From: Rhynochetos jubatus
Taxonomy: Eukaryota > Chordata > Aves > Eurypygiformes > Rhynochetidae
Assembly: GCA_027574665.1 (NCBI GenBank)
Contig: CM050676.1
Span: 3,214,157-3,278,156 of the forward strand
DNA: 64,000 nucleotides
Direction of reading: 5' to 3'
Shown here in pieces: positions 1 through 10,299 of the stretch. The translations under genes were made by a program, and so were the position numbers. The notes beneath the pieces were generated by a model, which saw only the letters and a list, made by a program, of their open reading frames with translations, did no database searches and was not told the origin of the DNA. How positions within the stretch are numbered: the stretch's first letter is position 1; each line of letters starts with the position of its first letter.

Positions 1-1938
1 GGGCTGCATCATGCTCTTGGTGAGCAACTTCTCATCCAGCAGCTCATAAGCAGTCTGCTTGAAGGCATTGGTGGCGTCCATATGGGCTCCAGCCTCCATC
101 AGGGCACTCATGATGAGCGGGCAGTTGTTGCGGGCAGCAACATGCAGTGGGGTGTTGTTGTCATAGTCACGGCTATCTGGGTCAGCCCCACATTCCAGCA
201 GCAAGTTCACAACATGGAGCGATGGGAACTTGCCCACGGGATAACGTCCCACTGTTGTAGTATCTTTGTCCACAGCCATATGCAAAGGAGTGAAGCCGTT
301 CTTGGCCCGGGGGCTGCACTTCAGCAGGCGGTAGATAGTCTGGCGCTTCTGATGTTCCTGCTCCGGGGTGCACTCCACCTTCTCCAGCAAGAAAACCAGG
401 TGGAGGATAATGGCCAGCGTCTTGGTGAACTGCGCCGAGTCAACCACAGGGTCCTTGCCGTGCACAAGAGCCCTCTCCACCTCCCGGACCCCTTTGCTCA
501 GTACTCCCATGAGGTCCGAGAAGCCCAAGTGAGTAGCTAAAGTGCCTTTGGAGCGGTCCTGGAGCACATAAGAGAAAAGCTCAGCAAAGGAGAGGAAACT
601 GCTGGCAGTCATGGGGCTGAGAGGCTCCAGGTTGCCTTGCTGCATGTCCAGAGCGTACTTCCACAGGTTAATGCAGCGCTCGAAGTTGCCGGAGTCAGCA
701 TAGACAGCTCCTCGGTAACGGATGTAATAGGAAGTGTCTGGGTGGGAAGGCCCCAGGATGCGCTCCCTGATCAGCAGTGCCTGCATGCGCATCTCATCTG
801 GATCAGTAATCAAGGCTTCCAGTTCCTCCAGCGAACTCACTTCCCGGGAATAGTCGTAGGCCAACACCAGCTGCCGGGGCTCAGGTTTGGGCAGGTATTG
901 CCCCCCCTCACACCGAAGCTCCATCGCCCTCCGCCAGTACTTGTGGGCTCCCAACAGGTCACGTTTCTTATCCACAAACGTGGCACCCAGCAACTCCAGT
1001 GCTTCCACAGCAGCCTCTCGAGTGCAGAACACGTTAGGGACCTGCTGCTCATCGTGACCGGAAGCTGAGGCACAACACCTCTCACACCCCTCTTCATCGC
1101 AGCCCTGCGGAGTTTCCCCACCTGCGCTGCAGCACCTCTGACGGCTCCCACCTGATGCGCAGGTCCCATTTTGGTTCCCTGCAACCTCCTCCTCCTCCTG
1201 CCGCAGCCCTCCTTGGATGAGGTACTCCACAATGTTGGTGTGACCGGTGACACTGGCAGCTAGCAGAGGAGTCATTCCATAGCCGTCTTTCTCCATGCGG
1301 GCTTTGGAGCGCAGCAGGAGCTGCAGGATCTCCAGGCTGCCAGACTCGGCGCAGTCATGCAGGGCTGTGTTCCCCTTCACGCTCCGGCGGTTGACATCAG
1401 CCCCCTTCTCCAGCAGGTAACGTGCAATTTCCCGGTGCCCTTTGTAGCAAGAAATCATCAAACAAGTGTGTCCGTGCCGGTTGGCTACTTCCAGGTCGGC
1501 CCCGCGCTCCCCGACTAAGTAGCGCACGATCTCCAGGTGCCCGTCAAAGCAGGCGGCCCGCAGCGGCGTGGAGTTGGTCAGCGTGGTCTGGTTCACCGAG
1601 GCGCCGTGATCCAGGAGGCTGCGCACCACCCCCAGGTGCCCAGCAGCAGACGCGGCCCACAGCGGTGGGGCCCCCTCGATGGTCTCCCCATCGAAGTTGA
1701 CGGAGCCCCCCTCCTCCACGCGGGCGCCGCAGTGATCCAGCAGGTACTCCACCACCTCCAGGTGCCCGTGCCGGGCTGCGATCAGCAGCGGGGTGCTCCC
1801 TCCCCCGGGGCCGTCACCCCCGCCGGGCCCCGCCGTCAGCGCCTCCAGCTCCTCCCGGCTCCGGCTGCCCAGCAGCTTCTGCAGCAGCTTCAGCTTCCCG
1901 TCGCGGGCCGCGTTGTACACAGCCGTGCGCAGGTCCAT
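1..1938 (-). CDS. FEM1A: FEM1A, CUL2 E3 ligase substrate receptor (3' end cut by window edge)
   Basis: One uninterrupted frame runs from an ATG at 1938-1936 down to base 1, 646 codons with no intron. It begins MDLRTAVYNAARDGKL, the FEM1A start; human FEM1A is 669 residues, so about 35-40 C-terminal codons (allowing for a longer linker here) lie outside the window. Six ankyrin repeats are visible near residues 47-240, with cores such as TPLLIAARHGHLEVV, STPLRAACFDGHLEIV and NTALHDCAESGSLEIL. A variable, acidic and Cys-rich linker follows at about 240-310. A TPR-like helical region comes next, including ITDPDEMRMQALLIRERILG and SFLSFAELFSYVLQDR. Two more ankyrin repeats lie near 549 and 594. 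Family knowledge: FEM1 proteins are CUL2-RING receptors that bind C-terminal (Arg-type) degrons in cytosol and nucleus. The intronless structure and linker favour FEM1A over FEM1B or FEM1C. Function in this species is inferred from homology. Confidence 0.96.
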   Translation of the reverse strand, partial: MDLRTAVYNAARDGKLKLLQKLLGSRSREELEALTAGPGGGDGPGGGSTPLLIAARHGHLEVVEYLLDHCGARVEEGGSVNFDGETIEGAPPLWAASAAGHLGVVRSLLDHGASVNQTTLTNSTPLRAACFDGHLEIVRYLVGERGADLEVANRHGHTCLMISCYKGHREIARYLLEKGADVNRRSVKGNTALHDCAESGSLEILQLLLRSKARMEKDGYGMTPLLAASVTGHTNIVEYLIQGGLRQEEEEVAGNQNGTCASGGSRQRCCSAGGETPQGCDEEGCERCCASASGHDEQQVPNVFCTREAAVEALELLGATFVDKKRDLLGAHKYWRRAMELRCEGGQYLPKPEPRQLVLAYDYSREVSSLEELEALITDPDEMRMQALLIRERILGPSHPDTSYYIRYRGAVYADSGNFERCINLWKYALDMQQGNLEPLSPMTASSFLSFAELFSYVLQDRSKGTLATHLGFSDLMGVLSKGVREVERALVHGKDPVVDSAQFTKTLAIILHLVFLLEKVECTPEQEHQKRQTIYRLLKCSPRAKNGFTPLHMAVDKDTTTVGRYPVGKFPSLHVVNLLLECGADPDSRDYDNNTPLHVAARNNCPLIMSALMEAGAHMDATNAFKQTAYELLDEKLLTKSMMQP

Positions 1939-2130
1939 GGCGACGGGGGCCGCGGCGACCGCCCCGGCCGCTTCCAGGCCATGGACCGGCCGCTCCCCCA
2001 CGGCCCCGGCTCGGCCCGGGGCAGGGAACGGGCGAGGGCGGCTCCCCGCGGGGAGGAGCCCTGCGGGGCCGAAGGCGACCGACGAAACACCCCCTCACCT
2101 CAGCACGGCAACCTTCAGCCCCTCCGCCCG

Positions 2131-2140
2131 GCCGCCATCT
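2131..2140 (-). promoter_or_regulatory. YY1-like site in FEM1A leader
   Basis: On the gene's own strand the sequence reads AGATGGCGGC, the canonical YY1 core. A second, weaker ATGGCG element in opposite orientation lies at 2161-2168. Position and orientation are typical of YY1 sites within the first exon of CpG-island genes. Binding is inferred from motif only. Confidence 0.5.
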
Positions 2141-2203
2141 CAGGTCGTAACGCGAAACAAAATGGCGCCCGCGGGGGCGCGCGGCCGGGCGGCGGGAGGG
2201 CTA

Positions 2204-2216
2204 TGGGAAATGTAGT
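2204..2216 (+). promoter_or_regulatory. ZNF143-like (SBS) motif
   Basis: TGGGAAATGTAGT is close to the reverse complement of the ZNF143 consensus ACTACAATTCCCA. Degenerate relatives appear at 2337-2349 (TGGGAAGCGTGGT) and around 2392-2410 in the opposite orientation, giving a small cluster in the promoter. Motif evidence only. Confidence 0.4.
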
Positions 2217-2506
2217 CTCCCACCCGGCCCGGCCCGGCCCGGCAGACCCCGGGGGAGCGGCTCCGCGGGGACTCGGTTTCCCGGCAGGCAGCGGGAGAGC
2301 GGCGGCCCCCGCGGGCAGTGCCCGCGCCGTGCGCTCTGGGAAGCGTGGTCCCGCCGGCGGCGGCCCCCGTGGGATCCCTCCGGCGCGCAGCCTGCGTTTC
2401 CCAGCGCGCCCCGCGCCGCAAGGGCTGCTGGGACGGGCAGCGGCGCTGAGGGCGGCGAGGGGCTCGCTCCGGCCCCCGGCCCCGCTCGTACCCAGCGTGG
2501 CCGAGG

Positions 2507-2580
2507 CGGCTGAGGCGGGCCCTGCGGCGGGCCCTGCGGCGGGCGGCAGCGGCTGAGGCGGGCCCTGCGGCGGGCGGCTG
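2507..2580. repeat. GC-rich tandem duplication in FEM1A promoter region
   Basis: A unit containing GGCTGAGGCGGGCCCTGCGG occurs twice (starting near 2508 and 2550), with GCCCTGCGGCGGGC repeated again inside the first copy. It is a short imperfect minisatellite in CpG-island DNA. Confidence 0.7.
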
Positions 2581-2760
2581 CGGCTCGCCCAGGGGAACAC
2601 GACCGGCCTGCACCCGGACTGGCTGCCACGGGCCGGCGCCGCGGGTGCTGGGGGACTCGGGGCCCGGGCGGGAGGGAGCCGAGCCGGGTGTGAGGCGGCA
2701 AAGAGCCCCCGGTCCTTGTGGCAGGGCGCCCGGGGCAGGTGACCGGGGATCTCCCTTGCT

Positions 2761-5244
2761 GCGTGAGGCAGGTTTCTACCTGGGCTGGGAAAGGTGGTGT
2801 CTTTCTGGCGGGTGCAAGTCCCCTCGGAGGTTTTGTTTCTGTTCAGTTCCATGAAGCGATTGAACTGAGAAGCACAGTATCTACATGGCATGCCGGTACG
2901 GCGCGGGCCTGGTTCTGGGTTCGGTAAAGTGCACTTTCGCTGCCAGGACAGGGTAGTCTGGGGGTAGCGAAGCCATGTCCATAACAGCAAACGGATTGAT
3001 TCCTTTTGATCCCCGCCGTAGGGCCAGGGGGACAGCTTTCTCCATTCCTGACTCGAGCGAGGGAAAAACATTGAAGGCAATAAATAGCCTGGCGTAGACG
3101 GGCGAAGCTTTGGTTAGCAGAGCTTATTTTTAGGGCATAAGTTGAATTTAAGTGACTCTGATCTTTACATGGGGGATTGGCACAGGGCTTCTCCTGTTGT
3201 ATTTTATTTATAGCTGTGTTTTTCCGGGAGAATGAGATTAGCCTCATTATTTCCATTATTATTCTTCTGCCTGTCATTATTATTACTCAGTCCATCCATC
3301 CACCCGTTTAGGTCTTGTCTGGAATTACCTAGGCTTAGCCTGCACACGCGTTTTGCCTTCACGCAGAATATCATTTTTGTTGCTAAGAAACTGCTTTTGC
3401 ATAACAGACAGCGTGGGCCTTATTTTTACTTCGGCAGCTGTTAAAGTCAACGGGAGCAGCAGGTGCTCAGCGCTCCTGAGAGCCAGAGCCAAAGTGTCTG
3501 TGGCAGGGTTCCTGCACCAGGTCTGACTGTGCCTGCGAGCGTCACCTACGTGTGCGATGTGCTCGGGGACGCAGCAACTTGGCGCTTGGAAAGGAGAGGG
3601 GCAAAGGTATCTCGAGCATCGCCGGTGTGTCCGTGCCGTTCCCGTGCAGCTTCCTGCGTGCCGGGGCAGGAGGAGCGTCTCTGTGCGCTGGAATACGTGG
3701 TACGTGGGAGTGTTCCCACACCCCCTCCGCGCACGCAGGTGTGCGAATACGCACCCCTGATCACCAGGTAAACACTGTTCTCGTCAGGAGATCGCTGTCG
3801 GCAGTGAGTTCGGGCACGCGGTCCATTTTAATATTAACGTGTGTACCAGCGCCCGGTGTGTGAATCCCCAACGGCTGGACCTGTGCCTGTACGCGTCTCT
3901 GTCCCCGCTCGCAAACATCCGTGTGTGAGATCCACGGCGCTTAGGCTGTTTGTGCCGCAGGTCAAGGCACAGACACGGTGACATTTCCTCTCCCAGCTTG
4001 CTCTTTCATGTTGCTATGGTGATGAGATGCGCTCGCGCTTTTATCTGAAGTATCCGTTAACTAAAGCTTCCTATTAATTTCCCCTCCACAGCATGCATGT
4101 GGAATTCACCGGAATGGCAGGTAGGCTTTTTAGGTCCCCAGTTTAATCAGAGCTTGCCCCCAGTTCTTGGGTGGGCTGTCAGACATCACAGGGCAGGAGT
4201 GCAGCCCATGAAAATGTGTTTTCCACGAATAAAGAAATTGCTTAATAATGAGAAAGAGAATAAAGAGCACAAGGAGAACGCCACAACAGCCTCTCCCGTA
4301 CATCTGTGCATGGGAAACGTGCTGAAGCCTCGGCACCTGGCCCCCCACCCAGCTGTAAGGGGATTAGTTGGTCTGGGAGTCGGAGCCAGCCGAATGGGGG
4401 GGTGGCCGCTCCGCTCGCCTGGAGCAGATGGGCTTTAACTGCCTCAGCCTGGAAGGTGTGGGACAGGATTTTTGACTGCGGGGCAGAAACCTGAGACACC
4501 CTGGTCGGTCCTGATCAAACTCCTTTGTCACCTTGGTTCTCCTGTGTCCTTTGGCTCCTCTTACTCGGGTCACCACCAAAAGAGTTAGTGTCCCAAACCA
4601 GGACAGCAGGGTGATGGAGACATCACCCAAAGGCTCTCCTGACCCAGACTGGCTCAGAGGCACAGCTCCTACTTCCATGGACGTGGCAGTTGGGAATGAA
4701 CGACCAGCCAGTGACACCCCATCTGAAGGTGTGGCTGAGCAGCGGGGCGCTGGGTGTCTGTGCATCAGGCTGCTCCCCGTGTCCTGCAGAGCTGGAGCTC
4801 CAGCTGCTTGTCAGTGCCGCTGCCAGGAGACCTTTGTAGGCAAGCGACGGCTATGCGGAACGCGTGGTGGATCTGAACACCCGGGATAGCAACGAAGGGC
4901 TCAAAGCTGTCGCGTCCTTCATCTGCAGAATACGTCCTCCACCAGGCCCCGGAGACTCCGGTGAAGGTTTTGTAGGGTAGTGCAGATAAAGCCCCAGCCA
5001 GTGTTCTGAGAATACAGAGGGAAATTAAATACCCACCAGAGGAAGAGAAGATAAAAAATGAGACGTTTTGACAGGGCTGCCAGATTGTGTGGCAGGAGGG
5101 TTAATTTTTTTTGAAACTGCCATTTCATATTCCCTTTCAGACAAGCTGAATTACACAGTACTGGCTGCCGGAGGAGTTGCATAATTTTCTTCCCAGAAAT
5201 AATGACAGGGTACTTAAAAAGCAAGTGGACGGACGGCTGAAGTA
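2761..5244. other. Intergenic DNA upstream of FEM1A
   Basis: No gene, RNA gene or clear repeat is recognised here. Open frames are short and overlap on both strands without a codon-like pattern. A patch near 3436-3490 (around GTCAACGGGAGCAGCAGG) resembles the tail found in some old amniote repeats but is too short to call. Confidence 0.5.
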
Positions 5245-5460
5245 TTGGGCAGAGACTTAGGAAATCTAGGCTGAGACCCCACCTCGGCTAGAGATGCCTT
5301 TTGCGACCTTGGGCCGGTCGTTTAATCTTCCGGTGGCTTATTTCCCTGCAGTAACGGGGGAGTAATAACTGTTCTTCTTCCGTCCTGCTTATTTAGACTG
5401 CAAACTCAGAATTTACAGCTGGCATCTTCTGTCCTTACAGGGCAACCAAAGCCCAGGAGC
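5245..5460 (+). repeat. MIR-like ancient SINE remnant
   Basis: The order of features is that of the MIR/CORE-SINE family in plus orientation. A segment like the 'lose/lesson' part begins at about 5251, GACCTTGGGCCGGTCGTTTA aligns to the diagnostic GACCTTGGGCAAGTCACTTA, a cytosine-rich CAGTTTCC-like block follows, then GGGGGAGTAATAAC for the GGGGATAATAAT block, ending with TTTAGACTGCAAACTC. Such copies predate birds and are usually badly decayed, so this well-preserved one may be retained for a function. Confidence 0.7.
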
Positions 5461-7810
5461 TTCAGTTTGCGCTCAGGTGTCTGAGACAACCACCCCGCAC
5501 GAGGTGGGTGACGATAAGAGGGCTTGGATATAGAGTTTGGAACGTCTGTGGCATGAAAGGCTCAGAAGTTCCTAATCCCTTGTTCCACATCTCCCCTCAG
5601 AACGTGGCGAAGTTTGGGCCGGTGCTAAGAGTTGCGAAAGCGTATCAATAATTGAGGGGGTAAGTCCGTGCTGAGTTACTGAACCCCCCGCTCGCTGCTG
5701 AAATTGCGAGCCGATGATCTCGACGCCTGCAAAATGTTCTGCAGGCTCTCCGTGCCCGGCCTGTCACTGCGTTACGGGGCAGCAGCAGACCGAGTCGCGA
5801 CCCTCACGTTTTTCAGTTTAGGTTGGCAGCCAGCTCTGTACCCAGTCTTCATCAATCTCTCCAGCTTTTAGGGGTTTGTCTGATTTCCAGAAGTCGAGGA
5901 AGATGGTTTCTTCCTGCTACGTCTGGTGAAGACAGGACCTTCTCTACAGGTAAGCAACTACCTGGGAAATCTGCAGTACAAAGGGAACGATGCTAAAAAT
6001 AGGGAGAAAGGGCACCGTGACATGAGCAGGAACAGTGACCCAATACCCAACCTGCTGCAGGGGCTTTTGTCCTGTAACTGCCTTCCTCGTTCAGGCTTGT
6101 GATGACATGATTGTCTGTGCTTATGCAGGGCACGGGGCCACAGCTGCCCGGAAGGCAGGCCTGTGAGCAGCGAGCAGGCGGCGTGTTGGGTGACTCTCAC
6201 TCAGCGCAGTTTCATTCACGTTAGACACCAGCCTGGCAATTTCGACATTAATGCCTGCGCTGCTGCCCTCTGATTTTTTGTAGATTTAATATCTCATCGG
6301 GGAGTAAAAGAGAGGGGGAGCTGAGTCGGTTTTGCTTACGCTACGTGGCTCTGTTCTCTCATGCATCATCAAAGGACAGCGATTTGTGCAGTTGTTAAGT
6401 TCTTCTGGCAGTAGATTTCCCGGGATAAGATTGCTCTGCTCCTGCCTCACACGTTATCTCGGATGACAATAGCAATAGTATCTCGGGATCCCTCCCTCTC
6501 CCGAACGGAAAGGACAGAAGACTGGCTCTGGGGCAAACGGCAAGGTGGCAGGATGTGGCCCCCAGCCTGCGGAGCCCCCTTTGCCGTTGTGGATTTGGGG
6601 AAGTTGTCACCTCTGTCCCCCCCGCCGCTCTGCCGCGCCCCCCGCAGCTCCGCGTAGGCGGCGGCGTGGAACACGGCGCTGAAATACAACAGCGATGAGG
6701 GACGTACAGACCTCCAGATAGATGGAAAACTAGCTTGGCTGACTTTTAACAGGCCCGAATCCCCCGGCCCTTTCCCAGGCGCCAAGCAAGGCAGAGGCTG
6801 GCGTAAGGCGTTGGAACGGGTCAACGGACACGTAGGGACCAGAACCCGTTCAACACCATTGCAAGCGAAGTATTAGGGCCCGCTGAGAACCTGGATGTTG
6901 TTGAGTGGCTTCAAGGACTAAAGTATGTTTGTGAACTGCAAAGCACAGGGGTTTGGGGTGTCGTCACCCTGCAGACATCTGTGACGCTCCGGTGCTGGGC
7001 AGCCCCAGCTCCACAGGCGATTGTCCGAGCAGGGTTCTGCTTTCCACCTGGGCGACCTGGCGGCAGGAACAGCCAAAAGGGCTGGAGTTCCTAAATCACA
7101 CACGCAGCAGTAACAATGGCAAGCGTGCGGTGCTGAGCGTCTCCCGTTTAGGTTAAAAAACCAGAGAAAACACTCGACAGCACCAACAACCCAAATCATT
7201 AGAGACATTTCACCACTGGCCTCGGCAGGACTCACGGGTTTCATTTTCACACCTAAATACCTCTGAGAAGAGTGGCTCCGGGTGGTATTGAAAATTTGCT
7301 CTTTTCATTTTTCAAATCCCTGTTGGAAGCAAAGGGCTGGGCTTTCCAAACAATCCCCTCCGGGCACCAGGGTAGAAGCAGGGTCCCCGAGCGCCCGGCA
7401 GGCACCCCTGCTCTCGGCAGCTGGCGCTGGGGTCCTCACTGCCACAGGCTTCTTGGGGGGTCTTTGAGAGAGACGCTTCGCTTTTCTCAACCCACAGTAC
7501 GGAGATGGGAGTTCGCGAGGTGAAATCACTTTGAAGCTAAGCGGGCGAGTGCCGTGCCGAGGGAGGGCTGCCCAGGGGCTGCGGGATGGGCCCCACAGCT
7601 TGGTCTGTCGCAGACCCCAGGTTTGGTTAACTTCCAGGGGATGGGAAACGAGGAGCAGACTAAGTCACGATACGACCTCCAGCACAGCAAAGCACTTAAA
7701 TACATACTCCGTTTTCAGGTCTGGAGCCGCCGCGTGGCAGCCAGGGCTCTCCGTGGGCGGCTGGACCGCTGCTCCGCAGCCCAGCCCGATCCTGCGGCGA
7801 GGGTGCTGGT
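5461..7810. other. Intergenic DNA between FEM1A and mir-7
   Basis: No coding gene is supported. A short GC-rich patch occurs near 6560-6680. If the mir-7 primary transcript runs past the hairpin it would cover part of this interval on the minus strand, but no exon or polyadenylation site can be assigned with confidence. Confidence 0.45.
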
Positions 7811-7891
7811 CTGCGCTGTATGGCAGGCTATGATTTGTTGTCACCTTTAGAAATCACAACAACAAAATCACTAGTCTTCCACACAGAGCCA
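7811..7891 (-). ncRNA. MIR7-3: mir-7 precursor hairpin (mir-7-3 orthologue)
   Basis: Read on the minus strand, 7881-7858 is an exact 24-base match to mature miR-7 (seed GGAAGAC, then UAGUGAUUUUGUUGUU). A 17-base loop (7857-7841) follows. The opposite arm at 7840-7819 (CAACAAATCATAGCCTGCCA and two more bases) is a miR-7 star-like strand that pairs back along its length, closed by CTGTGTGG against CCATACAG. Family knowledge: miR-7 is an ancient bilaterian microRNA enriched in pituitary, pancreas and other neuroendocrine cells. It lies upstream of FEM1A on the same strand and between FEM1A and DPP9, the arrangement recalled for human MIR7-3 in MIR7-3HG. This identifies the mir-7-3 locus. Confidence 0.97.
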
Positions 7892-9900
7892 GACCACCGA
7901 GAGCAGCGCTCTCTCCTTGGGACCGTCTTTCTGCATGGCTTCTGCCAGCCTCCCTCCATTGCTCTCGTTCCGTAACGCTCGTTTCTCGTTTCGGGGATGG
8001 AGGCTGCGCTTCGCGATGCAAAAGAGATACTGTTCTTTGTGAGACCGTGTCAAATCCCACTGTAATGGTCTGTCTGATTTTGTGACTGTACCTGTGAGTT
8101 TCTGCTCCATTTTCTCACCCAGGAGACTACATCTGCCTATAAAAAACAGGATAGTGTTTTTTCAGGAGTATCAGGGCTCAGCAGGGTCTCCTTTTTCCTC
8201 GCCCTGTGATAAACTTCTCCAGGAGTGCTGTCAACCTGTCTCTCTCCCAGCTGTCGTTTGGACTGACTAAAATAAGCAAATGCAATATATTCTCGGGAAT
8301 GCTCGAGAAAAGGAGCGTTAGCAACGAAAGAGGTAGTGATAGTCCCGAGTTTCCTGGACTCCTACTGAGACCCTGATTTAAGCAAGAAAAACAAAACCTT
8401 TTTGCTGTTTTCTCTGAGTTTGTTGATGAGCAATCTTTATTTCACCCCAGGATTAGCTTTGCTTCCACTGCACAGCCCTCTCCTGTCCATACACCGCACG
8501 TGGCACGAACAAGGTGTGGAAGGACAGTGCTGGCTCACATCCACGCGAAGGATCCTACTTTATTCCTTTTGGCCGCCGTTGTCCGAGTGACGCTTACTTA
8601 CCTCGGCCTCTGAAGTCAGGCAAGGGACGGCATCCTGCCCGTCTTCAAACCAAACCTGTTTAAATGGACTTTAGTGAGCGGTTGTTAAGAAAAGGGAAGG
8701 AAACAAAAGCAATCTTGAACGGCCTCGGCTCGGCGGAGCTGCTACGGTGAAAGGCTCCTTTCGCAGGAGACAGCCGAAGGAGAGGGTGTGCTGCGGCTGG
8801 CCCTGTGCGAGCTCACAGGGAGCAGTCCGGTCCCTCCCTTCCTCTCCCCCTCTGTCCCTCCCTCTCTCCCTCTCCCTTTTTTTAAGCATATGTGCTTTCT
8901 ATGGACACTTTAATCAAACTCCAGATGGGTTTCAATCTGGGGATTTGTGCTGCTCGGGAGATAAGAGCCCATTGTGCTAGCCTAGGTAGCAAGTGTGTTT
9001 GTGATAGCGAGAGCTGATACCGGGAGATGTCCAGGTGGTCTTATTTGACAGGGGTATTAGTGATACTGCCATTGTCCAGGAAATCAGATAAAACTGCAGG
9101 CCAGGTGTTACCCTACACCCTGTTTGTGTAAGACCTTGCCAGCTGCTGATTGCCACCCACATTAAACCAGAGACCCAGCGCTGCAGCGGGGGGTATTTTC
9201 TCAAGGCTGCCGTCATCCCCAAACTTCCCGGGGTGCGCCGTTTCAAGCGCAAAACTTCACCTGAGCGGAACGTGGAGCAGCAGTGAGCAGGCAGCCCTTC
9301 CTCACGCTGCCTACAGCCATGCTCTGATAGCGCCAGCCTGTTCCACCCTGGGCTTGGATTTCCTAAACTGAGGCGTTTCCTCTCTGCCCTACCAGACTGT
9401 GCGCAAAATGAAAACACCTGTGGGGGGAGACAGTTTTTAGAAATAAGCTGCCCAGGACAATTCAGTATTCTGCCAAGGGTAATTAGAAGAGAGAATGAAT
9501 TGTAAAGATGGATGAACTTGAGAGAGAGAAGGTAGTTTGGGCAGTGCTGGGAACCGGGGTGGTGATTTCAGGTGAGAAGAACACTTTACAGTCCTTGTGC
9601 TGGAACAACGCTGCCCAGCACAGTGATACACCGGGTCCAGGGAGGGATTTGCCACAAATTATCGCTGGAAGATCATGTAATAATCAAGATAGAAGAAGTA
9701 ACTGCTCAGCTTGAGCAAGGATGAAGCCCTCTGCTGCTTTCACACCCATTCATTCCATTTTTGGAACAAGGCATTTAGTAGAAAACATAAATTCCAGGCT
9801 GAGAGGTGTGCGAGACTTTTGTCTAGACTTCAGATAGCGTGATCTGTCTCCGTAGGGCCGTATTTCTCAATGTGCTATTTTTCACGATGGGATCTGCCAC
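7892..9900. other. Probable primary-transcript region upstream of mir-7
   Basis: No coding gene is seen. If the TATA element at 10010-10017 is used, this stretch is the 5' part of the mir-7 primary transcript (minus strand). Within it, 8885-8985 carries E-boxes CATATG and CAGATGG, an AT-rich core and a SOX-like CCATTGT. A further cluster of such motifs lies near 9040-9110. These are motif observations only. Confidence 0.4.
8825..8884. repeat. Polypyrimidine CT/C tract
   Basis: About 60 bases of nearly uninterrupted pyrimidine on the plus strand (runs of CCTCTCCC, CTCTCCCT and a T7 end). It is low-complexity DNA, potentially polymorphic and able to form non-B structures. Confidence 0.7.
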
Positions 9901-9941
9901 TTCTGGTTCGTCCCAGAGATGTCAGCCATGTGGAGGCTTAC

Positions 9942-10017
9942 GGCTCCTTGTAACCGTGGCGGGTGAGCCCCCCGGCGCTGAGAGGCCGCCGCGGTTTGGT
10001 CGTTAATGGTTTATATA
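9942..10017 (-). promoter_or_regulatory. Candidate TATA promoter and first exon for the mir-7 primary transcript
   Basis: On the minus strand a strong TATA box, CTATATAAAC, occupies 10018-10009, and the sequence about 25-35 bases downstream turns GC-rich (near 9980-9985), a plausible start site. A possible splice donor GCC|GTAAGC follows at 9942/9941. Upstream on the minus strand (10020-10300) are CAGCTG E-boxes, a FOX-like TGTTTAA and a GC box at about 10260-10276. The site is about 2.1 kb upstream of the hairpin on the same strand. The TATA sequence is nearly palindromic, so direction is not proven. Confidence 0.45.
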
Positions 10018-10299
10018 GACAGGATCTAAACTTAGCCACCGAACATGGGCGAAGAAAGCCTGGTTAGGAAGAGCGGGAACTCGGGAGCGTAGCCTCTGGC
10101 TATCTCAGAAGAGGCTGGCTCATCCCAGAGAGATCCCCAGCTGCACTTTGCGGCTGGAAATTAAACAAACAGTGTTTCCTGTCTACCAGGCCACAGGGAT
10201 GGTAGAAAGAACAGTTTGGCCTTATTGCTGTTATTTCCTTTGGTTTCAATCTCTGTCCTCTGCCCCCCGCCCCCCACCTCCTTCTCAGGCTGGCGTTGC

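Larger units (their letters stand above)
1939..2760 (-). promoter_or_regulatory. FEM1A: CpG-island promoter and 5' UTR of FEM1A
   Basis: The sequence immediately upstream of the FEM1A start codon is extremely GC- and CpG-rich and has no TATA box, the usual layout of a housekeeping promoter. It holds a YY1-type element at 2131-2140 and ZNF143-like elements at 2204-2216 and 2337-2349. YY1 sites of this kind usually lie just downstream of the start site, so transcription probably begins around 2100-2220 on the minus strand. The exact start cannot be seen. Long open frames on both strands here are by-products of base composition. Confidence 0.75.

Noticed and set aside
1537..2556. 339-codon plus-strand frame
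   Set aside because: It is antisense to the 5' end of FEM1A and its promoter, a shadow of the conserved minus-strand coding frame.
2115..3080. 321-codon minus-strand frame upstream of FEM1A
   Set aside because: It lies across the FEM1A promoter island with low-complexity composition and no recognisable homology.
3436..3490. Possible old amniote repeat tail
   Set aside because: Only about 50 bases resemble it; too short to name a family.
8082..8270. Possible short peptide gene next to mir-7
   Set aside because: 62 codons, no start context or homology; region is probably the microRNA primary transcript on the other strand.
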